A DNA stretch of 64,000 nt from Arthrobacter nitroguajacolicus_D (lineage in GTDB: Bacteria; Actinomycetota; Actinomycetes; Actinomycetales; Micrococcaceae): the NCBI RefSeq assembly GCF_031455195.1, contig NZ_JAVDSH010000002.1:620001-684000 (forward strand). Direction: 5' to 3'. The first letter of the stretch is position 1. The number at the start of each line of letters is the position of its first letter. Made by a program: the position numbers and the translations under genes. This document shows positions 24,986-33,156 of this stretch, one piece after another. A model generated the notes under the pieces. That model ran no database searches. It was given only the letters and a program-made list of their open reading frames with translations, and had not been told where the DNA came from.

Positions 24986-26302
24986 ATGGGAACCGAAGCG
25001 ATGATTGGCCACAACGGAACCGCACACGATTACGTGCAGGCAATTCCCGGCTACGTCGACGCTGATTCCGCGCGTTGGGTCGAAGAACCCCGCAAGAGCA
25101 ACTACCGCTCGGACTTCGAACGGGACCGGGCCAGGGTCCTGCATTCCTCGGCCCTGCGCAGGCTTGGTGCGAAGACCCAGGTAGTGGCTCCTGACACCGA
25201 CGACTTTGTGCGTACCAGGCTGACGCACAGCCTCGAAGTGGCCCAGGTAGGCCGTGAACTTGGGCGCTCCCTGGGGTGCGACCCCGATGTCGTGGACACC
25301 GCCTGCCTCAGCCACGACCTCGGCCACCCGCCCTTTGGCCACAACGGCGAGTCCGCGCTCAACGAAGTGGCGCACACCATCGGTGGGTTCGAAGGCAATG
25401 CGCAGACCTTGCGGTTGCTGACCCGCTTGGAGCCCAAGGTGCTGTCTGAAGACGGTCGCCCGGCGGGGCTTAACCTCACCCGGGCAAGCCTGGATGCGGC
25501 ATCCAAATACCCGTGGTCGGCCGTGGACGCCCCGGTCATCCACGGCCACCGCACCAGCAAGTTTGGTGCCTACGAGGACGACCTTCCCGTGTTCGAGTGG
25601 CTGCGCGAAGGTGCGCCCGGAAACCGTTCCTGCATCGAAGCGCAGGTCATGGACCTCGCGGATGACATCTCCTACTCTGTTCACGACGTGGAGGACGCGA
25701 TTGTTGCCGGCCACTTCCAGTTGAAGTGGATGGAGAACCCCGACCACCGTGCACGGGTGGTGGGCTACACCAAGCAGTGGTACCTGCCGCACCACGATCC
25801 CGCGGAGATCGACGCTGCCCTGGGCCGGCTCGAAGCCACCAAGGTGTGGGTCCGTGAAGCCGACGGCAGCCGGAAGTCCATGGCCGCACTGAAGGACATG
25901 ACCAGCCAGCTGATTGGCCGGTTCTGCCAGAGCGCCATGGAGACAACCCGCGGACATTTCGGGCCCGCCAACCTGACCAGGTATGACGCCGAACTCATGG
26001 TCCCGGACGAAACAGTCGCGGAGATCGCAGTCCTTAAGGGCCTGGCCACCACTTTCGTGATTTCCACGGACCACCGTCAGCCGGTGTACGAGCGTCAACG
26101 GGAAGTGCTGCACGCGCTGGTGGGCGTCCTGAACGCGACAGGCGACCGGCATCTGGAGCCGATGTTCGCGTCTGACTGGCGTGACGCCGTCGACGACGGT
26201 GCCCGGCTTCGCGTGGTGATCGACCAGGTGGCCTCGCTGACCGACGCCTCTGCCTTGGCCATGTACGAGCGCTTGGTGGGCAGCCTGCCATCACTCTGGT
26301 GA
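24986..26302 (+). CDS. dgt: dGTP triphosphohydrolase-like HD protein
   Basis: AAGGAGG lies about nine bases before the ATG at 24986. The 438-residue HD-domain enzyme has FERDRARVLHSSALRRLGAKTQV, then HSLEVAQVGRELGRSLG (first His) and SHDLGHPPFGHNGE (HD pair), and later DLADDISYSVHDVEDA for the last metal Asp. This arrangement is that of dNTPases that split dGTP or other dNTPs into nucleoside and triphosphate. It sits between dusB and dnaG. Substrate range of this subgroup is not settled. Confidence 0.9.
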   Translation: MGTEAMIGHNGTAHDYVQAIPGYVDADSARWVEEPRKSNYRSDFERDRARVLHSSALRRLGAKTQVVAPDTDDFVRTRLTHSLEVAQVGRELGRSLGCDPDVVDTACLSHDLGHPPFGHNGESALNEVAHTIGGFEGNAQTLRLLTRLEPKVLSEDGRPAGLNLTRASLDAASKYPWSAVDAPVIHGHRTSKFGAYEDDLPVFEWLREGAPGNRSCIEAQVMDLADDISYSVHDVEDAIVAGHFQLKWMENPDHRARVVGYTKQWYLPHHDPAEIDAALGRLEATKVWVREADGSRKSMAALKDMTSQLIGRFCQSAMETTRGHFGPANLTRYDAELMVPDETVAEIAVLKGLATTFVISTDHRQPVYERQREVLHALVGVLNATGDRHLEPMFASDWRDAVDDGARLRVVIDQVASLTDASALAMYERLVGSLPSLW

Positions 26303-26339
26303 AGCCGGGAGCCCACGCCCGAGCGACTAGGATGGTGAC

Positions 26340-28223
26340 GTGGCTGGCCTGATCAAACGTGAAGATATCGACGAAGTACGCCAGCGCACGGATATCAAGG
26401 AAGTCGTTGACGGATACGTCACGCTGAAGGGCGCGGGGCTGGGCAGTTTCAAGGGACTGTGCCCCTTCCACGATGAACGCTCGCCCTCCTTCACCGTCCG
26501 CCCGCAAGTGGGCCGGTACCACTGCTTTGGTTGCGGCGAGGACGGCGATGCCATCTCCTTCATCCAGAAAATGGACCACAGCTCCTTCCAGGAGGCCGTG
26601 GAGAAACTGGCCGCCAGGATTGGCTACGAGCTGCGGTACGAGGACGGCGGTACCGGACCCAGCCGCGAGGAAGTCGGCAAGCGTCAACGGCTGCTGGACG
26701 CCCACAAAATCGCTGACGAATACTTCCGCGCCCAGCTGTTGACGCCCGGAGCGGCGGAGGGCCGCAACTTCCTGGACGGCCGCGGCTTTGACCGTGCCGC
26801 TGCTGAACACTTCGGTGTCGGGTACGCCCCGCAGGGCTGGGACGCGCTGCTGAAACATTTACGTGGCCGCGGCTTCACCGACGCCGAGCTGAAACTGACC
26901 GGCATGTTTTCCGAGGGCAACCGGGGCATTTACGACCGTTTCCGTGGCCGGCTGATCTGGCCAATCCGCGACATCGCGGGGGACACCATCGGCTTTGGTG
27001 CGCGCAAGCTCTACGACGACGATCAGGGCCCCAAGTACCTGAACACCCCCGAAACCGTGCTGTACAAGAAGTCCCAGGTCCTTTACGGCATCGACATTGC
27101 CAAGAAGAACGTTGCCAAGGAACGGCAACTGGTGGTGGTGGAAGGCTACACAGACGTCATGGCCTGCCACCTCTCGGGAGTCTCGACGGCGGTGGCAACC
27201 TGCGGCACTGCTTTCGGCACCGAGCACATCAAGATCGCGCGACGCCTTATTTCCGACGACGGCACCGGAGGGGAAGTGGTGTTCACCTTCGACGGTGACG
27301 CCGCCGGACAGAAAGCTGCCCTGCGGGCTTTCGAAGAGGACCAGCGGTTCCAGGCCCAGACTTACGTGGCTGTCGAGCCCAGCGGGGCCGACCCCTGCGA
27401 CCTGCGCCAGCTCAAGGGCGACGCTGCTGTCCGTGACCTCATCCTCAGCCGCAAGCCACTCTTCGAATTCGCCATCAAGGCATCGCTCCGCCGGCATAAC
27501 CTCGACACCGTGGAGGGTCGCGTGGCAGCCCTGCGCGAGGCCGCTCCAGTGGTCGCACAGATCCGCGACTCCGCCACGAGGCCCGGCTACACCCGCGAAC
27601 TCGCCGGCTGGCTCGGGATTCCCATCGAGGAGGTCAGCCGGTACGTTGGGGCCGCCGCCAAGCGGGGAGCACCCGGCGGTAGCCCGACAGCCGGAACTGA
27701 ACAGCAGGCGACAGCGGCAGCGCCGCCGTCGTCCGGTCCCGTTTTCCAGCGTCCCGACCCGCGGGACCCCGTGGCTGGCATGGAGCGCCAGGCCCTGGAG
27801 GTTGTCCTCCAGGATCCTGCCGTGCTGCGCGGCGGTGCGTGGGAACGATTCGAGGCATCGCACTTCTCCACTCCTGCGTATGGAGCGGTCCATGCGGCCA
27901 TCAGGGCCACCGGCCTCGCGCACGCAGGGGATCCTGTGGCGTGGGTGGAGCAGATCCGCCAGGAAGTTCCCGAGCCGCTGCGCTCGTTGGTCTCGGAACT
28001 CGCTGTGACGCCGTTGCCGGCCAGCACTGCGGAGGCCATGCAGCGGTATTGCCGCGATATCCTGGCCAGGCTCTTCGAGCTGCAGATCACGCGGATCAAA
28101 GCGGACAAGATGGGCCAGCTTCAGCGACTCGATGCTGCTTCAAACCCCGAGGACTTCCAGCGCTTGAACCGGGAGCTGATGCAGCTGGAAATGGAGCGCC
28201 GGGCGCTCCGGGCGGACGGCTGA
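26340..28223 (+). CDS. dnaG: DNA primase
   Basis: The 627-residue protein starts at GTG 26340. The CHC2 zinc domain has C41, H44, C62 and C65 (CPFHDERSPSF, then YHCFGCGEDGD). The RNA-polymerase/Toprim core follows with LIWPIRDIAGDTIGFGARKL, VVEGYTDVMACH and FTFDGDAAGQKAA. The C-terminal DnaB-binding region begins after a Pro/Ala-rich linker near 445-475. It makes RNA primers at the replication fork. Length is normal for actinobacterial primases. Confidence 0.96.
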   Translation: MAGLIKREDIDEVRQRTDIKEVVDGYVTLKGAGLGSFKGLCPFHDERSPSFTVRPQVGRYHCFGCGEDGDAISFIQKMDHSSFQEAVEKLAARIGYELRYEDGGTGPSREEVGKRQRLLDAHKIADEYFRAQLLTPGAAEGRNFLDGRGFDRAAAEHFGVGYAPQGWDALLKHLRGRGFTDAELKLTGMFSEGNRGIYDRFRGRLIWPIRDIAGDTIGFGARKLYDDDQGPKYLNTPETVLYKKSQVLYGIDIAKKNVAKERQLVVVEGYTDVMACHLSGVSTAVATCGTAFGTEHIKIARRLISDDGTGGEVVFTFDGDAAGQKAALRAFEEDQRFQAQTYVAVEPSGADPCDLRQLKGDAAVRDLILSRKPLFEFAIKASLRRHNLDTVEGRVAALREAAPVVAQIRDSATRPGYTRELAGWLGIPIEEVSRYVGAAAKRGAPGGSPTAGTEQQATAAAPPSSGPVFQRPDPRDPVAGMERQALEVVLQDPAVLRGGAWERFEASHFSTPAYGAVHAAIRATGLAHAGDPVAWVEQIRQEVPEPLRSLVSELAVTPLPASTAEAMQRYCRDILARLFELQITRIKADKMGQLQRLDAASNPEDFQRLNRELMQLEMERRALRADG

Positions 28224-28231
28224 GGGCTCGA

Positions 28232-28261
28232 TTTCGTTTTCCAGCGAGGCCCTGTTAAGCT
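28232..28261 (+). promoter_or_regulatory. Possible promoter of the first tRNA-Asn
   Basis: TTTCGT (28232-28237) and TAAGCT (28256-28261) are 18 bases apart, 14 bases before the tRNA. The second tRNA-Asn has a similarly placed pair, which supports the call, but neither matches consensus well. Confidence 0.35.
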
Positions 28262-28275
28262 AGTAACCGCTTCAT

Positions 28276-28348
28276 TCCTCCGTAGCTCAATTGGCAGAGC
28301 ATTCGACTGTTAATCGAAGGGTTACTGGTTCAAGTCCAGTCGGAGGAG
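28276..28348 (+). tRNA. tRNA-Asn (GTT), first copy
   Basis: A full cloverleaf of 73 nt: acceptor TCCTCCG pairs with CGGAGGA, D-arm AGCTCAATTGGCAGAGC, anticodon loop CTGTTAA with anticodon GTT, T-arm ACTGGTTCAAGTCCAGT, discriminator G, no encoded CCA. It follows dnaG and is followed by a strong terminator. An identical copy lies 190 bases on. Confidence 0.96.
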
Positions 28349-28353
28349 CGCGC

Positions 28354-28393
28354 AATACCCCCGTTCCGGTTAGCCGGTACGGGGGTATTTTTT
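28354..28393 (+). terminator. Rho-independent terminator of the first tRNA-Asn
   Basis: AATACCCCCGTTCCGG pairs with CCGGTACGGGGGTATT across a four-base loop (one mismatch), followed by six T. A second short palindrome, ATACCC...GGGTAT, follows at 28394-28410. Confidence 0.9.
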
Positions 28394-28421
28394 ATACCCC
28401 GGGAGGGTATCGGGAGCCGAT

Positions 28422-28451
28422 TTCGCATTCGGGTAAAACCTCTGCTAAAGT
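28422..28451 (+). promoter_or_regulatory. Possible promoter of the second tRNA-Asn
   Basis: TTCGCA (28422-28427) and TAAAGT (28446-28451) are 18 bases apart, 14 bases before the tRNA, mirroring the layout before the first copy. Confidence 0.35.
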
Positions 28452-28465
28452 CGTAGGCGCTTCAT

Positions 28466-28538
28466 TCCTCCGTAGCTCAATTGGCAGAGCATTCGACTGT
28501 TAATCGAAGGGTTACTGGTTCAAGTCCAGTCGGAGGAG
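28466..28538 (+). tRNA. tRNA-Asn (GTT), second copy
   Basis: Identical over all 73 nt to the copy at 28276-28348; the identity extends eight bases upstream and one downstream, giving an 82-bp duplication. It has its own candidate promoter and terminator, so both copies are probably expressed separately. Confidence 0.96.
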
Positions 28539-28543
28539 CATCA

Positions 28544-28586
28544 GGACCCCGTGCCGGCTTATCGCTGGTGCGGGGTCCGCTTTTTT
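28544..28586. terminator. Terminator shared by tRNA-Asn copy 2 and the gene at 28586
   Basis: GGACCCCG at 28544-28551 pairs with CGGGGTCC at 28571-28578, with further weak pairing inside, then GC and six T. The T run touches the stop codon of the oppositely oriented gene, so the hairpin could serve both strands. Confidence 0.85.
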
Positions 28587-28993
28587 CAGACGAAATCCAT
28601 TTCAACCTGCAGGAACCGCGCAGCCTCGGCGACAGCCGCTACAAACGATTCCTGCTCCGTGGGCGGTGTCCTGGGTTCACGGGGATGCCATTCGTGCGGG
28701 GCGGAGTACACGCGGGTGAAGCCGCCGCCCGGTGGCGCATAGAAGATGCCGAACCTTTGGACGGGCCACTCAGGCGAGGTTTCGGGGGCAACCAGCAGCG
28801 CGGCGTCTGTTTCCGGGTTGTACCACTGGGCAATGGGTCTCCGGCGGTCGTCCGTGAAGAGTCCCGCCGCGTAGAGGGCTGCCGACTGCGCACTGGTGAC
28901 TGAGCACAGCCGGTCCCACCACAGGGGCAGGATGCGCTCATCCCGCCGCTGCCACGGTGCCGGAAGCGGCTGCAATTCTTGCCAATGTGGCAC
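28586..28993 (-). CDS. Hypothetical protein, 135 residues
   Basis: I do not recognise the family. The protein is Trp- and Pro-rich (PLPAPWQRRDERILPLWWDRL), with no membrane segment or signal peptide, and ends FLQVEMDFV. Phrases such as TDDRRRPIAQWYNPETDAALLVAP and FGIFYAPPGGGFTRVYSAPHEW suggest a compact globular cytoplasmic protein. The reading frame is clean and codon use matches neighbours. It converges on the second tRNA-Asn. Confidence 0.65.
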   Translation of the reverse strand: MPHWQELQPLPAPWQRRDERILPLWWDRLCSVTSAQSAALYAAGLFTDDRRRPIAQWYNPETDAALLVAPETSPEWPVQRFGIFYAPPGGGFTRVYSAPHEWHPREPRTPPTEQESFVAAVAEAARFLQVEMDFV

Positions 28994-29037
28994 ATCTCAA
29001 CTTTATCGCCCGGGCGGTGCCCGGAAAAGGGCAGACG

Positions 29038-30321
29038 CTAACGGGACAGCCCCAGCCGGGGATAGAGGACTTCGAATCCCTTGGTGAGGCCATCGTTCAG
29101 TGCGATTCCCACGTGTCCGCCATTAGGTACCTCATAGTAGGTGACCGCCATACCGGAAGCCTGGGCCGCAGCGGAGACGGCCTTGGCCGCCGCCACGTAG
29201 GTGATGTCGTCGGAGCCTGCCGTGAAGACCGCCGTAGTATGCGGAAATTGCTTGCCCTTCATGATGTTGATGGGCTTCTGTGCGTCATAGGCAGCCTGGT
29301 TGCCACCGAAGATCTCCGCCAGGTTGCCGGCAGGGTCCTCTGCCCCGGGGAATTCCTCGCCCGAGATGTCCACCACGTTGCCCCACAAATCGGGGTACTT
29401 GACCGCGAACGAGATGGCGCACTGGCCTCCGTTGGAGTACCCGGCGATGGTCCAGTGGTCGCGGTCGGTAAGGATGTTCAGGTTGGCTTTGGCCCAGTTG
29501 ACGACGTCCTCGTTGATGTACTTCTGGACGTTCCCATATTTGGCGGTGTCCAGGCAGAGCGTGTCATCCTGATCCGGGCCGATTTGGTCCGCGACGATGG
29601 CGATAGGGGCCAGTCCGTTGTTTTTTGCAGCGAACTCGTCCAGGGCCGCAGAGACGTATTGCGGGTCGGGGAGCCCCGGTTGGCCCATCATCAGCACAAA
29701 CAGGGGCAATTTAGGCGGATTCTCCGTCAGGGCTGCGGGAGGCAGGTAGATCCCCGCAGGACGTGCATTGAATCCTGAAGACGTGGCAGGGATGACCTGG
29801 GTTCCGGCTTTACCGTGGGCAGGCATGGTGGCCGGCGGCGTCCAGTTCTGCCACAGGGGACCGGCCGGATTGGAGGCGTTCGGGTCGGGTTTGCTGAGAT
29901 GGATGGTGCCCTCAGTGGAGATCCCAAGCGCCGAACCCAACGTCTTGTTCAGCCCGAACTCGGTGTTGATGCCGAGGGCGGCCACCAAGGCAAACACGGG
30001 AATGGATACCGCTGCCACTACTTTTCGCCAGGGCCGGCTGCGGCGGAAGCTCACCACAGCCAGACCCAGCCCACCGAAGCACGCCAGAGCCCAGAACCAC
30101 ACCCGTGGCGTGAGCCCAACGTGGAAGATGTCCATGACGTCCTCCACGATCCACACCGTCAACCAGCCCACCAGGACGGCGACGGCGACAGCGAGCACCG
30201 CAGTGAGGGCCCATCGTGCCGATGGTTTGAGGAAAAGTACAAGGAAGAAGGCCAGGCCGATCACTGCAGCGATCGTCATCACCACGGGGCCGCTGATTTC
30301 GATCTTCAGTAAGGTATTCAT
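29038..30321 (-). CDS. Membrane-anchored esterase-family alpha/beta hydrolase next to mprF
   Basis: From the ATG at 30321 the protein has 427 residues. The first 130 hold four membrane helices; the remainder is an extracytoplasmic alpha/beta hydrolase with nucleophile elbow GYSNGGQCA (Ser), an acidic region SDD in FTAGSDDITYV and a C-terminal His in NGGHVGIAL. The fold resembles the antigen-85/esterase-D group. It starts 22 bases after mprF in the same direction, so the two are probably co-transcribed. Enzymes that remove amino acids from aminoacyl-phosphatidylglycerol are known beside such synthases in some Gram-positives; this could be one, but that is inference. A mycolyl-type transferase is less likely, as there is no mycolate context. 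Confidence 0.78.
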   Translation of the reverse strand: MNTLLKIEISGPVVMTIAAVIGLAFFLVLFLKPSARWALTAVLAVAVAVLVGWLTVWIVEDVMDIFHVGLTPRVWFWALACFGGLGLAVVSFRRSRPWRKVVAAVSIPVFALVAALGINTEFGLNKTLGSALGISTEGTIHLSKPDPNASNPAGPLWQNWTPPATMPAHGKAGTQVIPATSSGFNARPAGIYLPPAALTENPPKLPLFVLMMGQPGLPDPQYVSAALDEFAAKNNGLAPIAIVADQIGPDQDDTLCLDTAKYGNVQKYINEDVVNWAKANLNILTDRDHWTIAGYSNGGQCAISFAVKYPDLWGNVVDISGEEFPGAEDPAGNLAEIFGGNQAAYDAQKPINIMKGKQFPHTTAVFTAGSDDITYVAAAKAVSAAAQASGMAVTYYEVPNGGHVGIALNDGLTKGFEVLYPRLGLSR

Positions 30322-30343
30322 CGTTGTACGTCCCGCTTGGGTG

Positions 30344-32842
30344 TCATGCTGCGGGCTCCTTGGCCACCATCTGGCGGAGGAGTCCCGCACTTTGCGTGGG
30401 GGAGAGGCCTGGCAGGTATGCGGAGCCTACGGCGATGCCAATGGCTGGCAAGGCCAAGGGATCCGGGTAGTACATGTACAAAGTCCGGTGTTCGGGCTGG
30501 AACCTGGACTTGAACGCAGCCAGCGATTTGAAGCCATACATGGGTTCCAGCGCATTTCCCAACAGTGCCAGGACCCGGTCCAAGGAAGTGTGGTCGCCGT
30601 CGTCGCCGCCCGCGCCGCTGTTGGCGAGTGGCGAACCGGACAGTGAAATGCTGGGGACGTCTTCCTTGAAATGCGTCACTGCGGAGGCGATGAGGAACTC
30701 CATGACGCCCTTGAATCCCGTGGTGCGGCGGCGCATGAAGTCCAGGGTCCACCCGGAGATGGCACTGTTGCTGAAGACGGGCAACCAGCTGGTCACTCCG
30801 TGGACCAGGCCATCGTCGTCCACCGCCACGCAACAAAGGACTTCAGGATCCTTGAGTTCGTTCAGGCCGCCAAGGGTAAACCCCATCTCGGGGAGGGCTT
30901 TGTCGGCGACCCATTCCTCGGAGATCTCCGCCAGTTGTGCCCTGATCCCGGGAGGCATGTCCCGGTAGTGGTACCAGTAATCCTTGATGGACAGCTTGTC
31001 CGCACGGTTCAATGCCGTGCGGACGTTTTGCCAGTCTTTGCCTTTGAAGGTCATCGCCTGCACGTTAAGCAGTGTCTCCTCCGCAACTTCAAGTTTCCTG
31101 AAGCCCTGCGGGAGAAGCGCTGCATCCAGCTCGTCCGTCGCCGAGTAGAAGCAGGGGATCAGCCCCAGCCGGGAGCAGTGGCCAAGGAATCCCGTGGCTG
31201 CCTCCCCGTGATGTTCCGTGGCCCCAATCGGCCCGGCTACCGTCAAAGCAACCCCGTTATGGACCTGGTAGGCCACGCCGGCGCGCCTGTCCGGAGTGAA
31301 CCAGTACTGGTTGTTGTCCCAAAGGGTCATCCATGACAGAGTGCCGCCACCGTCATGCAGCAGCTCGCGGGCATGTCCCAGGTCCGCGGCAGGATCGGTG
31401 GCTATTGCACGGAACCGCCTGAAGTTGTTCAGGACCAGCACCAGGATGCACAGCCAAATAATGTCTCCGCCCAAGCCGTAAAGGACGGTGCTCAGCAGCC
31501 CTTGGGGCAGGGCGACAACGAAGGGCACGGGGAAGGGAACCAGGATATGGGTCAGTTGCCCGGCCAGGTCCAGCAGGGTGGACCGTCCCGGGTTGCCCTC
31601 CAGGAACCAAAAAGCGATGTACAGCACCACGGCGGCGACGGCCAGGGTGAGCGAAGTCCGCCCCAGGGTGCGGTATCCGGCATCGCTGGACTCTACCCGG
31701 AACTTATGCCGGTTTCCCAGGAGCAGCGTCAGGATGATGACCGGGGCCAGGACTGCCGGTACTGCGTACAGCAGCAGGTAGCCGAAGTCGTCGTCACCCA
31801 TGGTGACCTCGGGATCTGTCACGTATTGAAGAATCGACAGGACGGTAACAGCGGCCAAGTACGCCTGGATGACCAACGTCAGGCGGTAGGCGAGCCGGCG
31901 GCCACGCCTAAGCCCTTCAGCGCAGACCAGCAGAAGCAGGACCGGGATCAGGGTCAGGATGGCCGCGCCAAAACTTTGGACACCCACGATCCCCTGCAGG
32001 GTCACACAGTTCCTGTCGTTGCCACAGGCTTCCTGGACCTCGTCTGCGTCCGGGCTTGCCTGGAGCATGACTTCGGAGACCACCGAGAGCGGCCCGACCT
32101 CCCACGTGCCGGTCAGTTGCGTCAGCAAAGGCCCGACGGCGAAGACCCCCACCACAGTGCCGATCAGGAACCTGGTCTCCCGAAGGCTGGACGAATGAAA
32201 GGATCCTTCCCTGCGGCGGAGCGCCAGGGACTGTATGGCCCAGCCAGCCAGGATACCGATCACTGCACCGGCAAGAGCCTGGAGGGTCTGGGCGACGCCA
32301 ACAAAAAGCGCGAACATCAGCGTGGCGGCCAGCAACCACGTCCGCAGCCGCCGACGCCACAGGGAGTCGAGGGCCGCCGTCGAACATCCCAAGGCGGCGG
32401 CAGCCCCGCCGTAGGCGCCAACGGCGTATTCGCCGCCGAGGAAGCTGAGCCATTGGTCGCTGGCGTCGGTTCCGAAGGTTACCAGCCCCACCAGCACCAA
32501 GGCGCTGAGGGCTGAGCCGGCGACGAAAGCTGCAAGGGCAAGCCAAGGGCCCATGACGCGCTCGGCGATGCCCACGCCCAGCAGGATTGCCGCCGTGCAG
32601 GCAACGTAGTCAAGCAGGGATGAGGCAAAGAACCCGGAGGTGAAAACCGACCACCAAGGGCCGGGCTCCACGGCCAGGCCGAGGCCCACCTGATCCAGGA
32701 GGTCAACGCTGGGGCCGTTGAGCAGGCTCCCAGTGGCAATACCCAGGAGCCAGAGCAAGGCTGCCAGAGCCAACGTCAGTGGCAACCTCCGCAAGGCGGC
32801 CACGCCACGAAGGGTACCCCTGAATGCCACAGCCGTGCTCAT
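30344..32842 (-). CDS. mprF: Phosphatidylglycerol lysyltransferase/flippase, MprF-like
   Basis: An 832-residue membrane protein. About twelve hydrophobic segments fill the first 490 residues; the C-terminal 330 form the DUF2156 aminoacyl transfer domain with DGGGTLSWMTLWDNNQYWF near its start, VAGPIG, FYSATDEL and SISLSGSPLAN, typical of lysyl- or alanyl-phosphatidylglycerol synthases. It moves an amino acid from aminoacyl-tRNA to phosphatidylglycerol and flips the lipid, reducing surface charge and peptide sensitivity. The first six helices look rhomboid-like (GVGIAERVMGPWLALAAFVA, then GAYGGAAAALG) but lack the catalytic Ser. Which amino acid is used cannot be told. Confidence 0.85.
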   Translation of the reverse strand: MSTAVAFRGTLRGVAALRRLPLTLALAALLWLLGIATGSLLNGPSVDLLDQVGLGLAVEPGPWWSVFTSGFFASSLLDYVACTAAILLGVGIAERVMGPWLALAAFVAGSALSALVLVGLVTFGTDASDQWLSFLGGEYAVGAYGGAAAALGCSTAALDSLWRRRLRTWLLAATLMFALFVGVAQTLQALAGAVIGILAGWAIQSLALRRREGSFHSSSLRETRFLIGTVVGVFAVGPLLTQLTGTWEVGPLSVVSEVMLQASPDADEVQEACGNDRNCVTLQGIVGVQSFGAAILTLIPVLLLLVCAEGLRRGRRLAYRLTLVIQAYLAAVTVLSILQYVTDPEVTMGDDDFGYLLLYAVPAVLAPVIILTLLLGNRHKFRVESSDAGYRTLGRTSLTLAVAAVVLYIAFWFLEGNPGRSTLLDLAGQLTHILVPFPVPFVVALPQGLLSTVLYGLGGDIIWLCILVLVLNNFRRFRAIATDPAADLGHARELLHDGGGTLSWMTLWDNNQYWFTPDRRAGVAYQVHNGVALTVAGPIGATEHHGEAATGFLGHCSRLGLIPCFYSATDELDAALLPQGFRKLEVAEETLLNVQAMTFKGKDWQNVRTALNRADKLSIKDYWYHYRDMPPGIRAQLAEISEEWVADKALPEMGFTLGGLNELKDPEVLCCVAVDDDGLVHGVTSWLPVFSNSAISGWTLDFMRRRTTGFKGVMEFLIASAVTHFKEDVPSISLSGSPLANSGAGGDDGDHTSLDRVLALLGNALEPMYGFKSLAAFKSRFQPEHRTLYMYYPDPLALPAIGIAVGSAYLPGLSPTQSAGLLRQMVAKEPAA

Positions 32843-32953
32843 GTGATGTCCCCTTCACCGGTCAGGCACCGGTTAGCCCGGTTGGCCACCATTCTGCCTT
32901 GCGGGAAGCCGTAGGGGGAGAGGTCGGGGGTGTCGCGGCCTTCGGTTGTCGGC

Positions 32954-33139
32954 CTAGTCCCGCTTCCAGGGGCCGGGATTGACGCGGTACAGGGCGGCAG
33001 CGCCGATGACTGCTCCGAGGATTGCACCGAACAGCGCGCTCCCGGCGGCGCGGCCGATCAGGGCACCCGCGACAGCACCGAGCATGGCGCCGAGGAAAAG
33101 GCCGCGGCCGTTGCGGTGCGGTTTCTTGGTCATGTTCAC
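32954..33139 (-). CDS. Small glycine-zipper membrane protein
   Basis: A 61-residue protein: basic N-terminus MNMTKKPHRNGRG, then one or two tightly packed membrane helices of Gly/Ala repeats (GAMLGAVAGALIG and GAILGAVIGAAALY) and a short basic tail. Gly-x3-Gly spacing suits oligomerisation in the membrane. Start could be either Met 1 or Met 3. It lies between the MFS gene and mprF on the same strand. Function unknown. Confidence 0.65.
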   Translation of the reverse strand: MNMTKKPHRNGRGLFLGAMLGAVAGALIGRAAGSALFGAILGAVIGAAALYRVNPGPWKRD

Positions 33140-33156
33140 AGCCTACGGGCTCGCCG

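Noticed and set aside
28268..28539. tRNA-Asn pair as attachment sites of an integrated element
   Set aside because: Only 117 bp separate the two copies, with a terminator and promoter between them, and there is no integrase gene.
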